Below, one piece after another: positions 5,660 to 13,223 of a DNA stretch of 13,223 nucleotides. Under the pieces are notes generated by a model that saw nothing but the letters and a program-made list of their open reading frames with translations, did not search any database and had not been told where the DNA came from. The stretch is from NCBI GenBank assembly GCA_021776195.1, contig JAJFGK010000163.1:1-13223 (forward strand). The letters run 5' to 3'. Every line of letters starts with the position of its first letter. The stretch's first letter is position 1. The DNA is from Kiloniellaceae bacterium (GTDB lineage: Bacteria; Pseudomonadota; Alphaproteobacteria; Kiloniellales; Kiloniellaceae). Both the position numbers and the translations under genes were made by a program.

Positions 5660-7576
5660 TCAAGAGTCGGTCGCGCCGAACAGATCGTTAGCGCGGGCCA
5701 GGAGACGACGGCCCGCCCCCTCGCGCCGGGTCAGGCCGCGCCGGTCGAAAAATTCCAGCACCTCGACCGCCAGGTTGCGCCCGATCCCCGCGGCGGTCCT
5801 GAAGGCCCCGGTTGAATGGCCGCTCGAGGCCGCCAGGGATTCCATCGTATTTGCCAGCTCAAGCACCGTGGCTGGCAGGGCGTAGCGATTGCCGCCGAGG
5901 TGGAACAGCAAACCGAGCCGCGCCGCCCGGCCGCAGAGCGCGAGCACTGCCGCGCGCTCCAGCTCCAACCCGTCGGCCAGCTCGTGGATCACCGGCACCT
6001 GCCGCCCCCTTTCGGCCAATGCGGCGGCCAGGCGGTTCCAGGTCGCTTCGTCGCCGGGCGCGAGGCTCGGTTGGTGCCCGGGCAGACGATAAAGACCGGA
6101 ACTGAAGGCGAGCCGGCGCTCTCCGGCCATGTGGCGCAGCAGACCATCGAGCAGCGCCGCTGCCGGGCGCGGTGGGATCATGGCGCGGCCGATCTCGCCG
6201 CGGGCCAGGCCCAGCTGGTCCGGGCGCTCGGCATGGCTCTCGGCCAGAAGGCGTTCGATTGCCCGCTGCCAGGACTGCCAGAGGCGCGGGGTAAGGGCGT
6301 AGACACCCTGGACGGTGGGTACCGCGATATGGACCAGATCGCGGCGGGCCACGGTCAGGGCGGGCTCGTCGAGGTTCCGCGCCAGGCGGAACAGCTCCAG
6401 GTCGAGAGGCTCGCCCCTTCCCAGCAGCCGGGCCAGGGCCTGGTCCGGGGCCTCCTGCCCCATGGCGGCGAGCCAGCCGAGGCGCTCCGGCCGGGCGCGT
6501 CCGCGCGCCGCGCCAAAAGGGGTCACGAGCCGGCCACCGGCCAGCGTGCGTCTTGCCGGCTGGTCGCGCAGGATGAAAGGGTCCCCGGCAACCGCATCGA
6601 CCGGGCGGTCGAGCAGGATCTGGGCCCAGGCTGTGGGGCCGGGCGGCAGGCTGCGCCGGTCCAGCAGCACGACCCGTCCGGTGACGTCCGCCGCGCCGCT
6701 GTGGAAGTGGACCGGCTGGTCCTGTCGCAGTTCGGCCGTCTCCGTGAGGGCGAGGCGCAGCGCCACATCGAGGCGGCGACTGGCGATGCGCCCGCCCGGC
6801 TCGACCAGCCACTGGCCCCGGCGGATCGCGGCCTTCGTCGCGCCCTCGCCGCTCAGGTTGACGGCACAGCGCGCCCCCGCCTTGGCGGTCGCGACCGGCC
6901 GGTCCTGGGCGTGCAGGGAGCGCACCCGAAGTTCCGGGCCGTCCGGCGACAGTGCCAGGGTCTGGCCGACGTTGACTTGACCGGAGTGCACTGTCCCGGT
7001 CACCACCAGGCCGACCCCGGTCAAAGTGAACACCCGGTCGATCGCCAGGCGGAAGCGGCGGCCGCCCGCGTGCCGCCGCGGCTTCAGGGCGGCGAGCCGT
7101 CTCGTCAGCTCATCCAGGCCGGCCCCGCCTTGGGTCGAGGTCGCCAGGATCGGCGCGCCGGCGAGGCTCGAGGGTGCGATCAAGGCTTCGGTCTCGCGCC
7201 GGGCTTCCTCAAGGCGCGTCTCGGTCACCCGGTCGGCCTTGGTCAGGGCCACCAGGCCCTGGGTGACCCCCAGCAGATCGAGGATCGCCAGGTGTTCGCG
7301 GGTCTGCGGCCGGGGGCCGTCGTCGGCGGCGACCACCAGCAGCGCCGCGTCAATTCCGGTGACACCGGCCAGCATGTTGGCGACGAAGCGTTCGTGGCCC
7401 GGTACGTCGACGAAGCCGACCAGGGTGCCGTCGTCCCGCGGCCAGTAGGCATAGCCGAGATCGATCGAGAGACCGCGCGCCTTTTCCTCCGGCAGGCGGT
7501 CGGTGTCGACCCCGGTAATCGCCCGGGTGAGCGACGACTTGCCGTGATCCACATGGCCGGCGGTGGCGACGATCAC
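5660..7576 (-). CDS. selB: Selenocysteine-specific translation elongation factor SelB
   Basis: A 638-residue GTPase, close to the ~614 of E. coli SelB. It delivers Sec-tRNA-Sec to ribosomes paused at a UGA with a SECIS. The start of the GTPase is [14 protein letters not shown] (P-loop, 2-15), then [12 protein letters not shown] (34-45), the SelB-typical switch I with Ser where E. coli has Thr, [13 protein letters not shown] (57-69), and LTKADR (111-116) for guanine specificity. Beta-barrel domains follow to about residue 360, and the C-terminal part (~390-638) is the expected size for the winged-helix repeats that bind the SECIS. It starts with GTG at 7576, overlapping the selA stop by 4 nt (GTGA), which implies coupled translation. 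tRNA-Sec follows 32 nt after its stop. A 719-codon open frame on the opposite strand is a high-GC shadow. Confidence 0.97.
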   Translation of the reverse strand: MIVATAGHVDHGKSSLTRAITGVDTDRLPEEKARGLSIDLGYAYWPRDDGTLVGFVDVPGHERFVANMLAGVTGIDAALLVVAADDGPRPQTREHLAILDLLGVTQGLVALTKADRVTETRLEEARRETEALIAPSSLAGAPILATSTQGGAGLDELTRRLAALKPRRHAGGRRFRLAIDRVFTLTGVGLVVTGTVHSGQVNVGQTLALSPDGPELRVRSLHAQDRPVATAKAGARCAVNLSGEGATKAAIRRGQWLVEPGGRIASRRLDVALRLALTETAELRQDQPVHFHSGAADVTGRVVLLDRRSLPPGPTAWAQILLDRPVDAVAGDPFILRDQPARRTLAGGRLVTPFGAARGRARPERLGWLAAMGQEAPDQALARLLGRGEPLDLELFRLARNLDEPALTVARRDLVHIAVPTVQGVYALTPRLWQSWQRAIERLLAESHAERPDQLGLARGEIGRAMIPPRPAAALLDGLLRHMAGERRLAFSSGLYRLPGHQPSLAPGDEATWNRLAAALAERGRQVPVIHELADGLELERAAVLALCGRAARLGLLFHLGGNRYALPATVLELANTMESLAASSGHSTGAFRTAAGIGRNLAVEVLEFFDRRGLTRREGAGRRLLARANDLFGATDS

Positions 7577-8985
7577 CCTTGCGGGTCCAATGCGCCGCGC
7601 AGGACCGGAAGCTGTTGGCGAAAGCCCGGCTCGTCCTCCAGGCAGCGCAGGTCGAGCCAGAAACGGTCATCGGCGATGCGCCCGATGACCGGCATGGGCA
7701 GATCGCGAAAGGCCGCCGCCAGGCGCTTCAGGCGCCCGCCCCGGCCGCGCCCGGAAAACGCGAAGGCCAGGGCGAAGGAGGGCAGCAGCGCGCCGGGCAG
7801 GGAGCCGCTGCCGATCTCGCTCTCGCACGAGACGACGGTCAGGTTCACGCCCTCTGGCAGGACGTTCGCCATGGCCGCCGCGAGACCTTCGGCCTGGGCC
7901 TGGATCGCCGCGGCCGGGCGGGTCAGCTGGCGCAGGGTCGGCAGCCGTTCGGCCAGGCGGTCGGGATCCTCATAGAGCCGGAGTACGGCATCGAGCGCCG
8001 CGATGGTCATCTTGTCGAGCCGCAGGGCCCGCTTCAACGGGTTGCGCCGAATCTTGTCGATCAGATCCTTGCGGCCGACGACGAGACCGGCCTGAGGCCC
8101 GCCCAACAGCTTGTCGCCGCTGAAGGTCACGAGATCGGCGCCCGCCGCCAGGGTCGCCATGGGGGTCGGCTCCTGGGGAAGGCCATAGGTCTGGAGGTCG
8201 ACCAGAGCGCCGCAGCCGAGATCCACCACCAGGGGCAGGCTCTTCTCGTGGGCCAGGTCGGCCAGGGTCGCTTCCGGGACCGCGGCGGTGAAGCCGGTGA
8301 TCCGGTAGTTGCTGCAGTGGACCTTCAGGATCAGCGCCGTGCGCGGCCCCAGGGCCGCCGCGAAATCCCGCCGGTGGGTGCGATTGGTGGTGCCGACCTC
8401 GATCATCCGGCAGCCGGCCCGCGCCATGATGTCCGGCAGGCGAAAGGCGCCGCCGATTTCGATCAATTCGCCCCGCGAGATTGGCACTTCGCGGCGCAGC
8501 GCCAGACTGTTCAGGACCAGCAACAGGGCGGCGGCATTGTTGTTGACCACGGTCGCGGCCTCCGCGCCGGTCAGGCGGCAGAGCCGTTCGGCCAGGCCGC
8601 GTTCGCGCTCGCCGCGCCGGCCGCCGGCGAGGTCGTACTCCAGGCTGGTGGGCGAAGCGGCTGCCTGGCGCACCGCCTCGATCGCCTCATCGGGCAGGAC
8701 CGCCCGTCCCAGGTTGGTGTGCAGCACCGTGCCGGTCAGGTTGAAGACCGGGCGCACCGCGGCGCGTCCCTGTGTTTCCAGGAGGACCGCCGCGTCGCCG
8801 ACCAGGGTTGTCGCCAGGTCGGCGGCTGGTTGGGATGGCGCCCTCGGTCCGGCCGCGCGCCGCGCCGCCACGACCGCGCGCAGCGCGGCGACCGTCGCCG
8901 GGCGGCCATGGCGGGCGGTCAGCGCGTCGCCGGCCGGATGGCGCAGCAGGGCGTCGATCGAAGGCAGGGCCGCGTGTGGGGTCAT
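7573..8985 (-). CDS. selA: L-seryl-tRNA(Sec) selenium transferase SelA
   Basis: A 470-residue PLP enzyme, the usual length for bacterial SelA (463 in E. coli). It converts Ser-tRNA-Sec to Sec-tRNA-Sec with selenophosphate, through a PLP-bound dehydroalanyl-tRNA intermediate. Family blocks include [78 protein letters not shown] and [17 protein letters not shown]; Lys292 in the last block should be the PLP-binding lysine. The ATG at 8985 gives the family length and lies 4 nt after the RidA-like gene's stop. Its stop overlaps the selB start. The selenophosphate donor gene selD is not in the window and must be elsewhere. Confidence 0.97.
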   Translation of the reverse strand: MTPHAALPSIDALLRHPAGDALTARHGRPATVAALRAVVAARRAAGPRAPSQPAADLATTLVGDAAVLLETQGRAAVRPVFNLTGTVLHTNLGRAVLPDEAIEAVRQAAASPTSLEYDLAGGRRGERERGLAERLCRLTGAEAATVVNNNAAALLLVLNSLALRREVPISRGELIEIGGAFRLPDIMARAGCRMIEVGTTNRTHRRDFAAALGPRTALILKVHCSNYRITGFTAAVPEATLADLAHEKSLPLVVDLGCGALVDLQTYGLPQEPTPMATLAAGADLVTFSGDKLLGGPQAGLVVGRKDLIDKIRRNPLKRALRLDKMTIAALDAVLRLYEDPDRLAERLPTLRQLTRPAAAIQAQAEGLAAAMANVLPEGVNLTVVSCESEIGSGSLPGALLPSFALAFAFSGRGRGGRLKRLAAAFRDLPMPVIGRIADDRFWLDLRCLEDEPGFRQQLPVLRGALDPQG

Positions 8986-8989
8986 GACC

Positions 8990-9382
8990 TCAGGCGCCCT
9001 CCCGTGCCGCGATCACCTCGACTTCGACCTTGAAGGCCGGCCGGGCGAAACCGGCGACGACCATCAAGGTCGAGGCCGGCGGTGGATCGGCGACGAAGGC
9101 GTCGCGCACCGCCATGACCGGGGCCAGGTAATCCGGCGCGGTGACAAAGGTGCTGATGCGCACGATATCGCCGTAGCCCATGCCGGCGGTGGCGAGGATC
9201 GCGCCGATGTTCTCGTAGCAGAGCCGGGCCTGGTCGGCGACGGCCTCGGGAACCTCGTCGGTCGGCGTCACCCCGAGCTGCCCCGAGCAGAAAAGCAGGC
9301 GCGCGCCTGGCGCCACCTCGACCCCGTGCACGTAGTTCGCAAAGGGTGGCCGGATTTCGTCTGGTGTGTGATGTTTGGCCAT
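8990..9382 (-). CDS. RidA-family (YjgF/YER057c/UK114) protein
   Basis: A 130-residue protein of the trimeric RidA fold. Family features are [12 protein letters not shown] (29-40), the [17 protein letters not shown] helix (51-67), [16 protein letters not shown] (71-86) and the closing strand KVEVEVIAA. Classical RidA deaminates 2-aminoacrylate and other imines with an arginine in a PAR-S-C type motif. By my alignment that position is Ser104 (PPPAS), so this belongs to a Rid subgroup whose deaminase activity is doubtful. I chose ATG 9382 with GGAAAG about 10 nt upstream; a TTG at 9400 would add six residues. It ends 4 nt before selA, so it is translated with the Sec genes, and is divergent from the creatininase-like gene 36 bp away, so it may serve either. 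Function not proven. Confidence 0.9.
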   Translation of the reverse strand: MAKHHTPDEIRPPFANYVHGVEVAPGARLLFCSGQLGVTPTDEVPEAVADQARLCYENIGAILATAGMGYGDIVRISTFVTAPDYLAPVMAVRDAFVADPPPASTLMVVAGFARPAFKVEVEVIAAREGA

Positions 9383-9418
9383 GATCAGATCGCTTTCCAA
9401 TTCCCTCGGGAGACGCTA
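9383..9418. promoter_or_regulatory. 36-bp divergent intergenic gap
   Basis: This short gap separates the divergent starts of the RidA-like gene and the creatininase-like gene. It contains both ribosome binding sites (GGAAAG leftward, CGGGAGA rightward). It is too short for two full independent promoters, so at least one promoter must overlap a coding sequence, and one regulator could control both operons. No known operator motif is visible. Confidence 0.35.
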
Positions 9419-10228
9419 ATGGGCTCGCCTCGGCTCTGGCAAGACATGACGACCAACGACTTCGAAGCCCTCGATTCGACACGCACGGTCGCGCTCTTCC
9501 CGGTCGGTGCCATCGAGCAGCACGGCCCCCACCTGCCGGTCTCCACCGATGCGGTGATCGCCGAGGCGGTCGCCCATCAGGCCGCCACCCTGGTGCCGCA
9601 TGACGTGCCGGTCATCGTGCTGCCCACGGCCATGGTGGGCAAGTCCAACGAGCATCTGGCCTATCCCGGCACCTTGACCCACAGCGCCGAAACCCTGCTG
9701 GCCGACTGGCTGGAGATCGGCGCCAGCGTGGCCCGGGCCGGCCTGCGCAAGATCGTTTTCCTCAATGCCCACGGCGGCCAACCCCAGATCATGGAGATCG
9801 TGGTGCGCGAGCTGCGCATTCGTCACAAGATGATGGCCCTGGCCTCGAACTGGTGGAGCCTGGGCGCGCCGGAGGGCCTGGTCCCGGACGAAGAGGCCCG
9901 CCATGGCATCCACGGCGGCCAGGTCGAGACGTCCATGATGCTGCACCTGCGCCCTGACCTGGTGCGCATGGACCGGGCCGAGAACTTCCGCCCGGTGCTG
10001 GCCGAAATCGAGGCCCGCTATCGCTACCTGCGCCTGGTCGGGCCGATCAGCGTCGGTTGGCAGTCCCAGGACCTGCATCCGGCCGGCGTCGCCGGCAACG
10101 CCGCCGCCGCCACGCCGGCCATCGGCGCGGCGATGATGGAACATGCGACGGCGGCCTTCGCCGGCCTGCTCGCCGAGGTCGCCGGCTATCCCCTGGAGAA
10201 CCTGAAAGACCGGCCGGGCGCCGAATGA
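9419..10228 (+). CDS. Creatininase-family amidohydrolase
   Basis: A 269-residue protein of the creatininase/MftE/ArfB family, metal-dependent enzymes that open cyclic amides or remove formyl groups. The metal-binding pattern is clear: LFPVGAIEQHGPHLPVSTD (26-44) with E33, H35 and D44; KSNEHLAYPGT (75-85); FLNAHGGQ with H118; and HGIHGGQVETS with E170. True creatininase hydrolyses creatinine to creatine, but many family members act on other lactams or formamides. The ATG at 9419 has CGGGAGA about 8 nt upstream; the open frame extends back to 8309, but that part is antisense to selA and ridA. It overlaps the next gene by 4 nt (ATGA), so the two are coupled and probably catalyse successive steps. 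Substrate uncertain. Confidence 0.92.
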   Translation: MGSPRLWQDMTTNDFEALDSTRTVALFPVGAIEQHGPHLPVSTDAVIAEAVAHQAATLVPHDVPVIVLPTAMVGKSNEHLAYPGTLTHSAETLLADWLEIGASVARAGLRKIVFLNAHGGQPQIMEIVVRELRIRHKMMALASNWWSLGAPEGLVPDEEARHGIHGGQVETSMMLHLRPDLVRMDRAENFRPVLAEIEARYRYLRLVGPISVGWQSQDLHPAGVAGNAAAATPAIGAAMMEHATAAFAGLLAEVAGYPLENLKDRPGAE

Positions 10229-11550
10229 CCGGGGAACTCGCCGCTTTCTGTCGTCAGGCCGCCTATCGCCTGGCCAACGTGCGGGTCCCGTCCTGCCTGT
10301 TGTCCGAGACAGCGGCGCCCGCCGACCGCGAGGGGCTTTGCCGGGTCGATCTGGCGGTGCGCGAGGGTCGGCTGACGGAGGTTCGGCCGGCCGGCGCTTC
10401 GGCCGCGGCGTCGGTTCCCTCGGAAGATCTGCGCGGCAGGCTGATCCTGCCCTGCTTCGTCGATCTGCACACCCATCTGGACAAGGGCCATATCTGGCCG
10501 CGCCAACCCAATCCCGACGGCACCTTCGGCGGCGCGCTGGTGGCCGCGGGCGCCGACCGCGCCGGGCGCTGGGCGGCAGAGGATCTGCGCCGCCGCATGG
10601 ACTTCGCCCTGCGGGCGGCCTGGGCCCACGGCACCCGGGCGATCCGCACGCATATCGACTCGATTCCCCCTCAGGAGGCCGTGAGCTGGCCGGTCTTCGA
10701 GGCGCTGCGGGCCGAATGGTCCGGGCGTATCGCCCTGCAGGGGGTCTGTCTGATCGGCTTGGACAGCGTCGCGCAAGAACCCTTCTTCTCCGACCTGGCG
10801 CGGCGCATGGCGGCGGTCGGCGGGCTGCTCGGTGCCGTGGCCACCAAGATGCCGGATCAGGGCGCCCTGATCGAGCGGCTCTTCGCCGGGGCCATGGACC
10901 AGGGTCTCGATCTCGATCTGCATGTCGACGAGAACGGTGATCCGGAGTCGCGCACGCTGCAGACCATCGCGGAGACCGCCCTGCGTCTGGGCTACCGGGG
11001 CCGGCTCACCGTCGGGCACTGCTGTTCCCTGGCGGTGCAGCCCGAGGCCCCGGCGATGGCGACCCTCGACCTGCTGGCCAAGGCCGGTGTCGCCGTGGTC
11101 AGCCTGCCGCTCTGCAACCTCTACCTCCAGGGCCGCGAGGCCGGCCGCACGCCACGCTGGCGCGGGATCACCCTGGTGCAGGAGATGCGCGCCCGGGGTA
11201 TTCCGGTGGCCTTCGCCAGCGACAACACCCGGGACCCCTTCTACGCCTATGGCGATCTCGACATGCTGGAGGTCTTTCGCGAGGCGACCCGTATCGCCCA
11301 GCTCGACCATCCCATGGCCGATTGGATCGACGCGGTCAGCAAGACGCCGGCGGCGATCATGGGGCTGTCCGACGCCGCTGTCCTCGCGCCCGGCGCGCCG
11401 GCGGACTTCATCGTCTTCAAGGGCCGGACCTATGGCGAACTGCTGTCGCGGCCCGAAAGCGAGCGTGTCGTGGTGCGGGACGGACTTGCGATCGAGCGGG
11501 CGCTTCCCGACTATGCCGACCTCGACGATCTCATGGAGCAACGGGGCTGA
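10225..11550 (+). CDS. Cytosine deaminase-like amidohydrolase
   Basis: A 441-residue amidohydrolase-superfamily protein with the CodA ligand set. HTHLDKGHIWP carries H82 and H84; HVDENGD carries H233 and the catalytic-type E236; GHCCSL has H265; and SDNTRDPFYAYGDLDML has D333, followed by the family ending NxMxL/TP-type DAVSKTPAAIMGL and a short beta-sandwich tail. The family hydrolyses C-N bonds in ring amidines and amides: cytosine, isoguanine, creatinine and related compounds. The start at 10225 was chosen for the 4-nt overlap with the creatininase-like stop and because residues before it are out of family. The pairing with a creatininase-like enzyme suggests degradation of a cyclic guanidine, hydantoin or pyrimidine-like ring (inference). 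Exact substrate unknown. Confidence 0.92.
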   Translation: MTGELAAFCRQAAYRLANVRVPSCLLSETAAPADREGLCRVDLAVREGRLTEVRPAGASAAASVPSEDLRGRLILPCFVDLHTHLDKGHIWPRQPNPDGTFGGALVAAGADRAGRWAAEDLRRRMDFALRAAWAHGTRAIRTHIDSIPPQEAVSWPVFEALRAEWSGRIALQGVCLIGLDSVAQEPFFSDLARRMAAVGGLLGAVATKMPDQGALIERLFAGAMDQGLDLDLHVDENGDPESRTLQTIAETALRLGYRGRLTVGHCCSLAVQPEAPAMATLDLLAKAGVAVVSLPLCNLYLQGREAGRTPRWRGITLVQEMRARGIPVAFASDNTRDPFYAYGDLDMLEVFREATRIAQLDHPMADWIDAVSKTPAAIMGLSDAAVLAPGAPADFIVFKGRTYGELLSRPESERVVVRDGLAIERALPDYADLDDLMEQRG

Positions 11551-11562
11551 TGGAGGTATGAC

Positions 11563-12975
11563 ATGGCCGATCTGGAGGCCCTGACCCGCGACCTCGAGGG
11601 CCTGGTCCTCGAGACCCATCCGGCCATCGTGCGGCAGAAGAGCCGCGACTTCTTCTGGTTCAGCCCCGGCCTGAAACAGCGGCTGAACAAGGTCAGCGCC
11701 GATCTGGTGGTCAACCCGCGCAGCGAAGAAGAGGTCGCGCGGGTGCTCGCCGCCTGTCACCGCCACGGCGTTCCCGTCACACCGCGCGGGGCCGGCACCG
11801 GCAACTATGGCCAGGCCATGCCGCTCTCCGGCGGCGTCATCCTCCACCTTGCCGGCCTCTCGGCAATCAAGGAAATCGGGCCGGGCCGGGCGGTGCTGGG
11901 TGCCGGGGCGGTGCTGGCCGACATCGACCGCGCCGCACGGGCGGCGGATGGCCGCGGTGGGTCCCAGGAGATCCGCATGTTTCCCTCGACCTACCAGCGG
12001 GCGACGGTCGGCGGATTCATCGCCGGCGGCTCGGCCGGCATCGGCTCGATCCGCTGGGGCGGCCTGCGCGAGCTGGGCAACATCGCGCGCCTGCGCCTGG
12101 TCACCATGGAGGCGGAACCGCGCATCCTGGAGCTGACCGGCCACGACCTGCACAAGGCGACCCACGCCTATGGCACCAACGGCATCATCACCGAAGTCGA
12201 GATCCCGCTGACCCAGTCCTTCGACTGGGTCGAGGTGATCCTCGGGTTCGATGAGGTCCTGAGCGCCGCCGCCTTCGGCCGCGATCTGGGCCATCAGGAC
12301 GGCATCCTCACCAAGCTTTGCAGCGTGGTGGCCGCACCGGTGGCGCACGACTATTTCAAGCACTACAGCGACTTCATCCCACGGACCAAGACCGCGGTTA
12401 TCGTCATGGTGGCGCCTCACGCGCTCGATGCCTTCCTGGCCTTCGCGGGAACCGCGCCTGGCGCGGTTCTCTTCCGCTCGGACCGGGCGGCACCGGACGA
12501 GGACCGGCCGCCGGTCTACGAACTGACCTGGAACCACACCACGCTTCAGGCCCTGAAGGTCGACAAAACCATCACCTATCTGCAGACCCTCTATCCCGGG
12601 CCCGATCCCCTGGCCCGCGTGCAGGCGATGATCGAGACCTTTGGCGACGAGGTGCCGATCCACCTGGAGTTCACCCGCCACGACGGCCTGCCGGCCTGCA
12701 TCGGCCTGCCCCTGGTGCGCTACAGCGGCGAGGCCCGGCTGGAGGAGATCATCGGCCTGCACGAAGACGCCGGGGTCCCGGTCTTCAATCCGCACCGCTT
12801 TACCCTGGAGGAGGGCGGCATGAAACAGACCGATGCGGTGCAGCTCGCCTTCAAACGCGAGACCGACCCGCAGGGCCTGCTGAACCCCGGCAAGATGATC
12901 GCCTGGGAGAACCCGGACCACGACTTCGCCAGCGACAAGCCCTACCTGTTCCCCGGCCTCGATCAGGGCGGATGA
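11563..12975 (+). CDS. FAD-linked oxidase/dehydrogenase of the GlcD (VAO/PCMH) type
   Basis: A 470-residue flavoprotein. It has the PCMH-type FAD domain: LVVNPRSEEEVARVLAAC (48-65), the pyrophosphate loop PRGAGTGNYGQAMPLSGG (74-91), VLGAGAVLADIDRAA, STYQRATVGGFIAGGSAG, and the ATHAYGTNGIITEVEIP block that closes the FAD domain. The C-terminal end DPQGLLNPGKM is typical of GlcD, D-lactate and related 2-hydroxy-acid dehydrogenases. No Cys or His FAD-linkage motif is obvious, so FAD is probably non-covalent. It has no signal peptide and no iron-sulfur motif. GGAGGT at 11552..11557 lies 5 nt before the ATG and only 12 nt separates it from the upstream amidohydrolase, so it is the third gene of that operon and probably oxidises a hydroxy acid or amine released by the two hydrolases (inference). 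Confidence 0.92.
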   Translation: MADLEALTRDLEGLVLETHPAIVRQKSRDFFWFSPGLKQRLNKVSADLVVNPRSEEEVARVLAACHRHGVPVTPRGAGTGNYGQAMPLSGGVILHLAGLSAIKEIGPGRAVLGAGAVLADIDRAARAADGRGGSQEIRMFPSTYQRATVGGFIAGGSAGIGSIRWGGLRELGNIARLRLVTMEAEPRILELTGHDLHKATHAYGTNGIITEVEIPLTQSFDWVEVILGFDEVLSAAAFGRDLGHQDGILTKLCSVVAAPVAHDYFKHYSDFIPRTKTAVIVMVAPHALDAFLAFAGTAPGAVLFRSDRAAPDEDRPPVYELTWNHTTLQALKVDKTITYLQTLYPGPDPLARVQAMIETFGDEVPIHLEFTRHDGLPACIGLPLVRYSGEARLEEIIGLHEDAGVPVFNPHRFTLEEGGMKQTDAVQLAFKRETDPQGLLNPGKMIAWENPDHDFASDKPYLFPGLDQGG

Positions 12976-12994
12976 TCAGGGTTTCGCGATCATC
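12971..12994 (+). terminator. Weak hairpin at the end of the FAD oxidase gene
   Basis: GATGATC (12971..12977) and GATCATC (12988..12994) form a 7-bp inverted repeat with a 10-nt loop across the stop codon. No T-run follows, so at best a weak or factor-assisted terminator. Confidence 0.25.
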
Positions 12995-13033
12995 GGCCGA
13001 GAGCGTTCGGGTGGCCCCGCCCCCATCCCTGCC

Positions 13034-13097
13034 CTCCCCCGTCGAGGGGGAGCGGGATATCGATGACGCTGCAGCACGTTCACCTCCCCCTCGACGG
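13034..13097. repeat. GC-rich inverted intergenic repeats
   Basis: CCGTCGAGGGGGAG (13039..13052) is repeated as its exact reverse complement at 13084..13097, a perfect 14-bp inverted repeat with a 31-nt spacer. The left copy also folds on itself: CTCCCCC-GTCGA-GGGGGAG (13034..13052), a 7-bp GC stem. Such C-rich palindromes are common between genes in GC-rich alphaproteobacteria and may end transcription of the FAD-oxidase operon. The second copy stops exactly where the insertion sequence end begins. Confidence 0.6.
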
Positions 13098-13223
13098 CAG
13101 GGCTATCGCATATGTCCGATGAGGGAGCAGAGGAATTTGTCGTCCCATCCTGCGCGCTTGATTTTGCGTCGTATGGAGGCCTTTTCGGGATGGGATCGCA
13201 GGATGTTGAGCGCGAGCTTTCGC
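13098..13223 (-). mobile_element. End of an insertion sequence, probably ISAs1 family
   Basis: The element end appears to be CAGGGCTATCGCATATG, starting at 13098, with the transposase stop codon TAG inside it. ISAs1-family ends commonly begin with CAGGG. Family assignment rests on this end and on the transposase C-terminus; the other end and any target duplication lie outside the window. Confidence 0.5.
13103..13223 (-). CDS. Transposase C-terminus (ISAs1-like), partial
   Basis: The last 39 residues of a transposase are visible, starting RKLALNILRSHPEK and continuing IRRKIKRAGWDDKFLCSLIG, ending HMR-stop. ISAs1-family DDE transposases typically end with an ALNLLR segment, a basic stretch and an AGWDxxFLxxLL motif, which fits. 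The rest is beyond the right edge, so whether the copy is intact is unknown. Confidence 0.6.
   Translation of the reverse strand, partial: RKLALNILRSHPEKASIRRKIKRAGWDDKFLCSLIGHMR

Noticed and set aside
5816..7975. 719-codon open frame on the plus strand
   Set aside because: Antisense to selB and the end of selA; Gln/Gly/Arg-rich low-complexity composition typical of a GC-rich shadow frame.
7579..9033. 484-codon open frame on the plus strand
   Set aside because: Antisense to selA, with shadow composition and no motifs.
8309..9418. Upstream extension of the creatininase-like frame
   Set aside because: Antisense to selA and the RidA-like gene; the family N-terminus begins at the ATG at 9419, which has a ribosome binding site.
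10186..12921. 911-codon open frame on the minus strand
   Set aside because: Antisense to the CodA-like and FAD-oxidase genes; no protein family features and a His/Gln/Gly-rich shadow composition.
13034..13097. CRISPR array
   Set aside because: Only two copies in inverted orientation, with no regular spacers.

Overview
The window is GC-rich, with codon use strongly biased to G/C in the third position. The gene styles (a HWE-free hybrid kinase with a GGIAHDFNN H-box, a SelA/SelB pair, creatininase-like and GlcD-like enzymes, GC-rich palindromic intergenic repeats) suggest a proteobacterium, most likely an alphaproteobacterium of Rhodospirillales type. That assignment is inference from gene style, not a database match. 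The main content is a compact selenocysteine (Sec) locus.

Left part (1-1914): on the minus strand, a ComD/ComE-like split thiamine-pyrophosphate decarboxylase (alpha 1062..1568, beta 496..1065, 4-nt overlap) is followed by the 5' part of a PrdB-like reductase gene that runs off the left edge (1..430). The cut falls about ten codons before the residue that should be Sec or Cys. A 346-bp gap with two short perfect inverted repeats separates comDE from a divergently transcribed kinase.

Middle (1915-9382): a 779-residue soluble hybrid histidine kinase with three PAS-like regions points right. It meets, tail to tail with a 12-nt gap, a second PrdB-like gene (4267..5481, minus). That gene is split by an in-frame UGA at codon 154 and is best read as a selenoprotein with a Sec-Pro-Phe-Cys motif. 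Directly upstream of it on the same strand are tRNA-Sec (selC, 5533..5627), selB, selA and a RidA-family gene. selA and selB overlap by 4 nt, and ridA stops 4 nt before selA. The order ridA-selA-selB-selC-prdB-like therefore looks like one transcription unit carrying the Sec synthesis and decoding genes plus a client. selD is not in the window.

Right part (9419-12975): a plus-strand operon, divergent from ridA across only 36 bp, encodes a creatininase-family amidohydrolase, a cytosine-deaminase-like amidohydrolase (4-nt overlap) and a GlcD-type FAD-linked oxidase (12-nt gap, strong ribosome binding site). Together they suggest catabolism of a small N-containing cyclic compound; the substrate is not readable from the sequence. 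The window ends in GC-rich inverted repeats abutting the end of an insertion sequence, probably of the ISAs1 family, whose transposase C-terminus is at 13103..13223.

How it may fit together (inference): PrdB-like selenoproteins of this type occur here without the PrdA pyruvoyl subunit of D-proline reductase and beside a sulfopyruvate/phosphonopyruvate-type decarboxylase. They are therefore probably not classical Stickland enzymes, and may be selenol-based reductases in a sulfonate, phosphonate or cyclic-amide pathway not yet defined.
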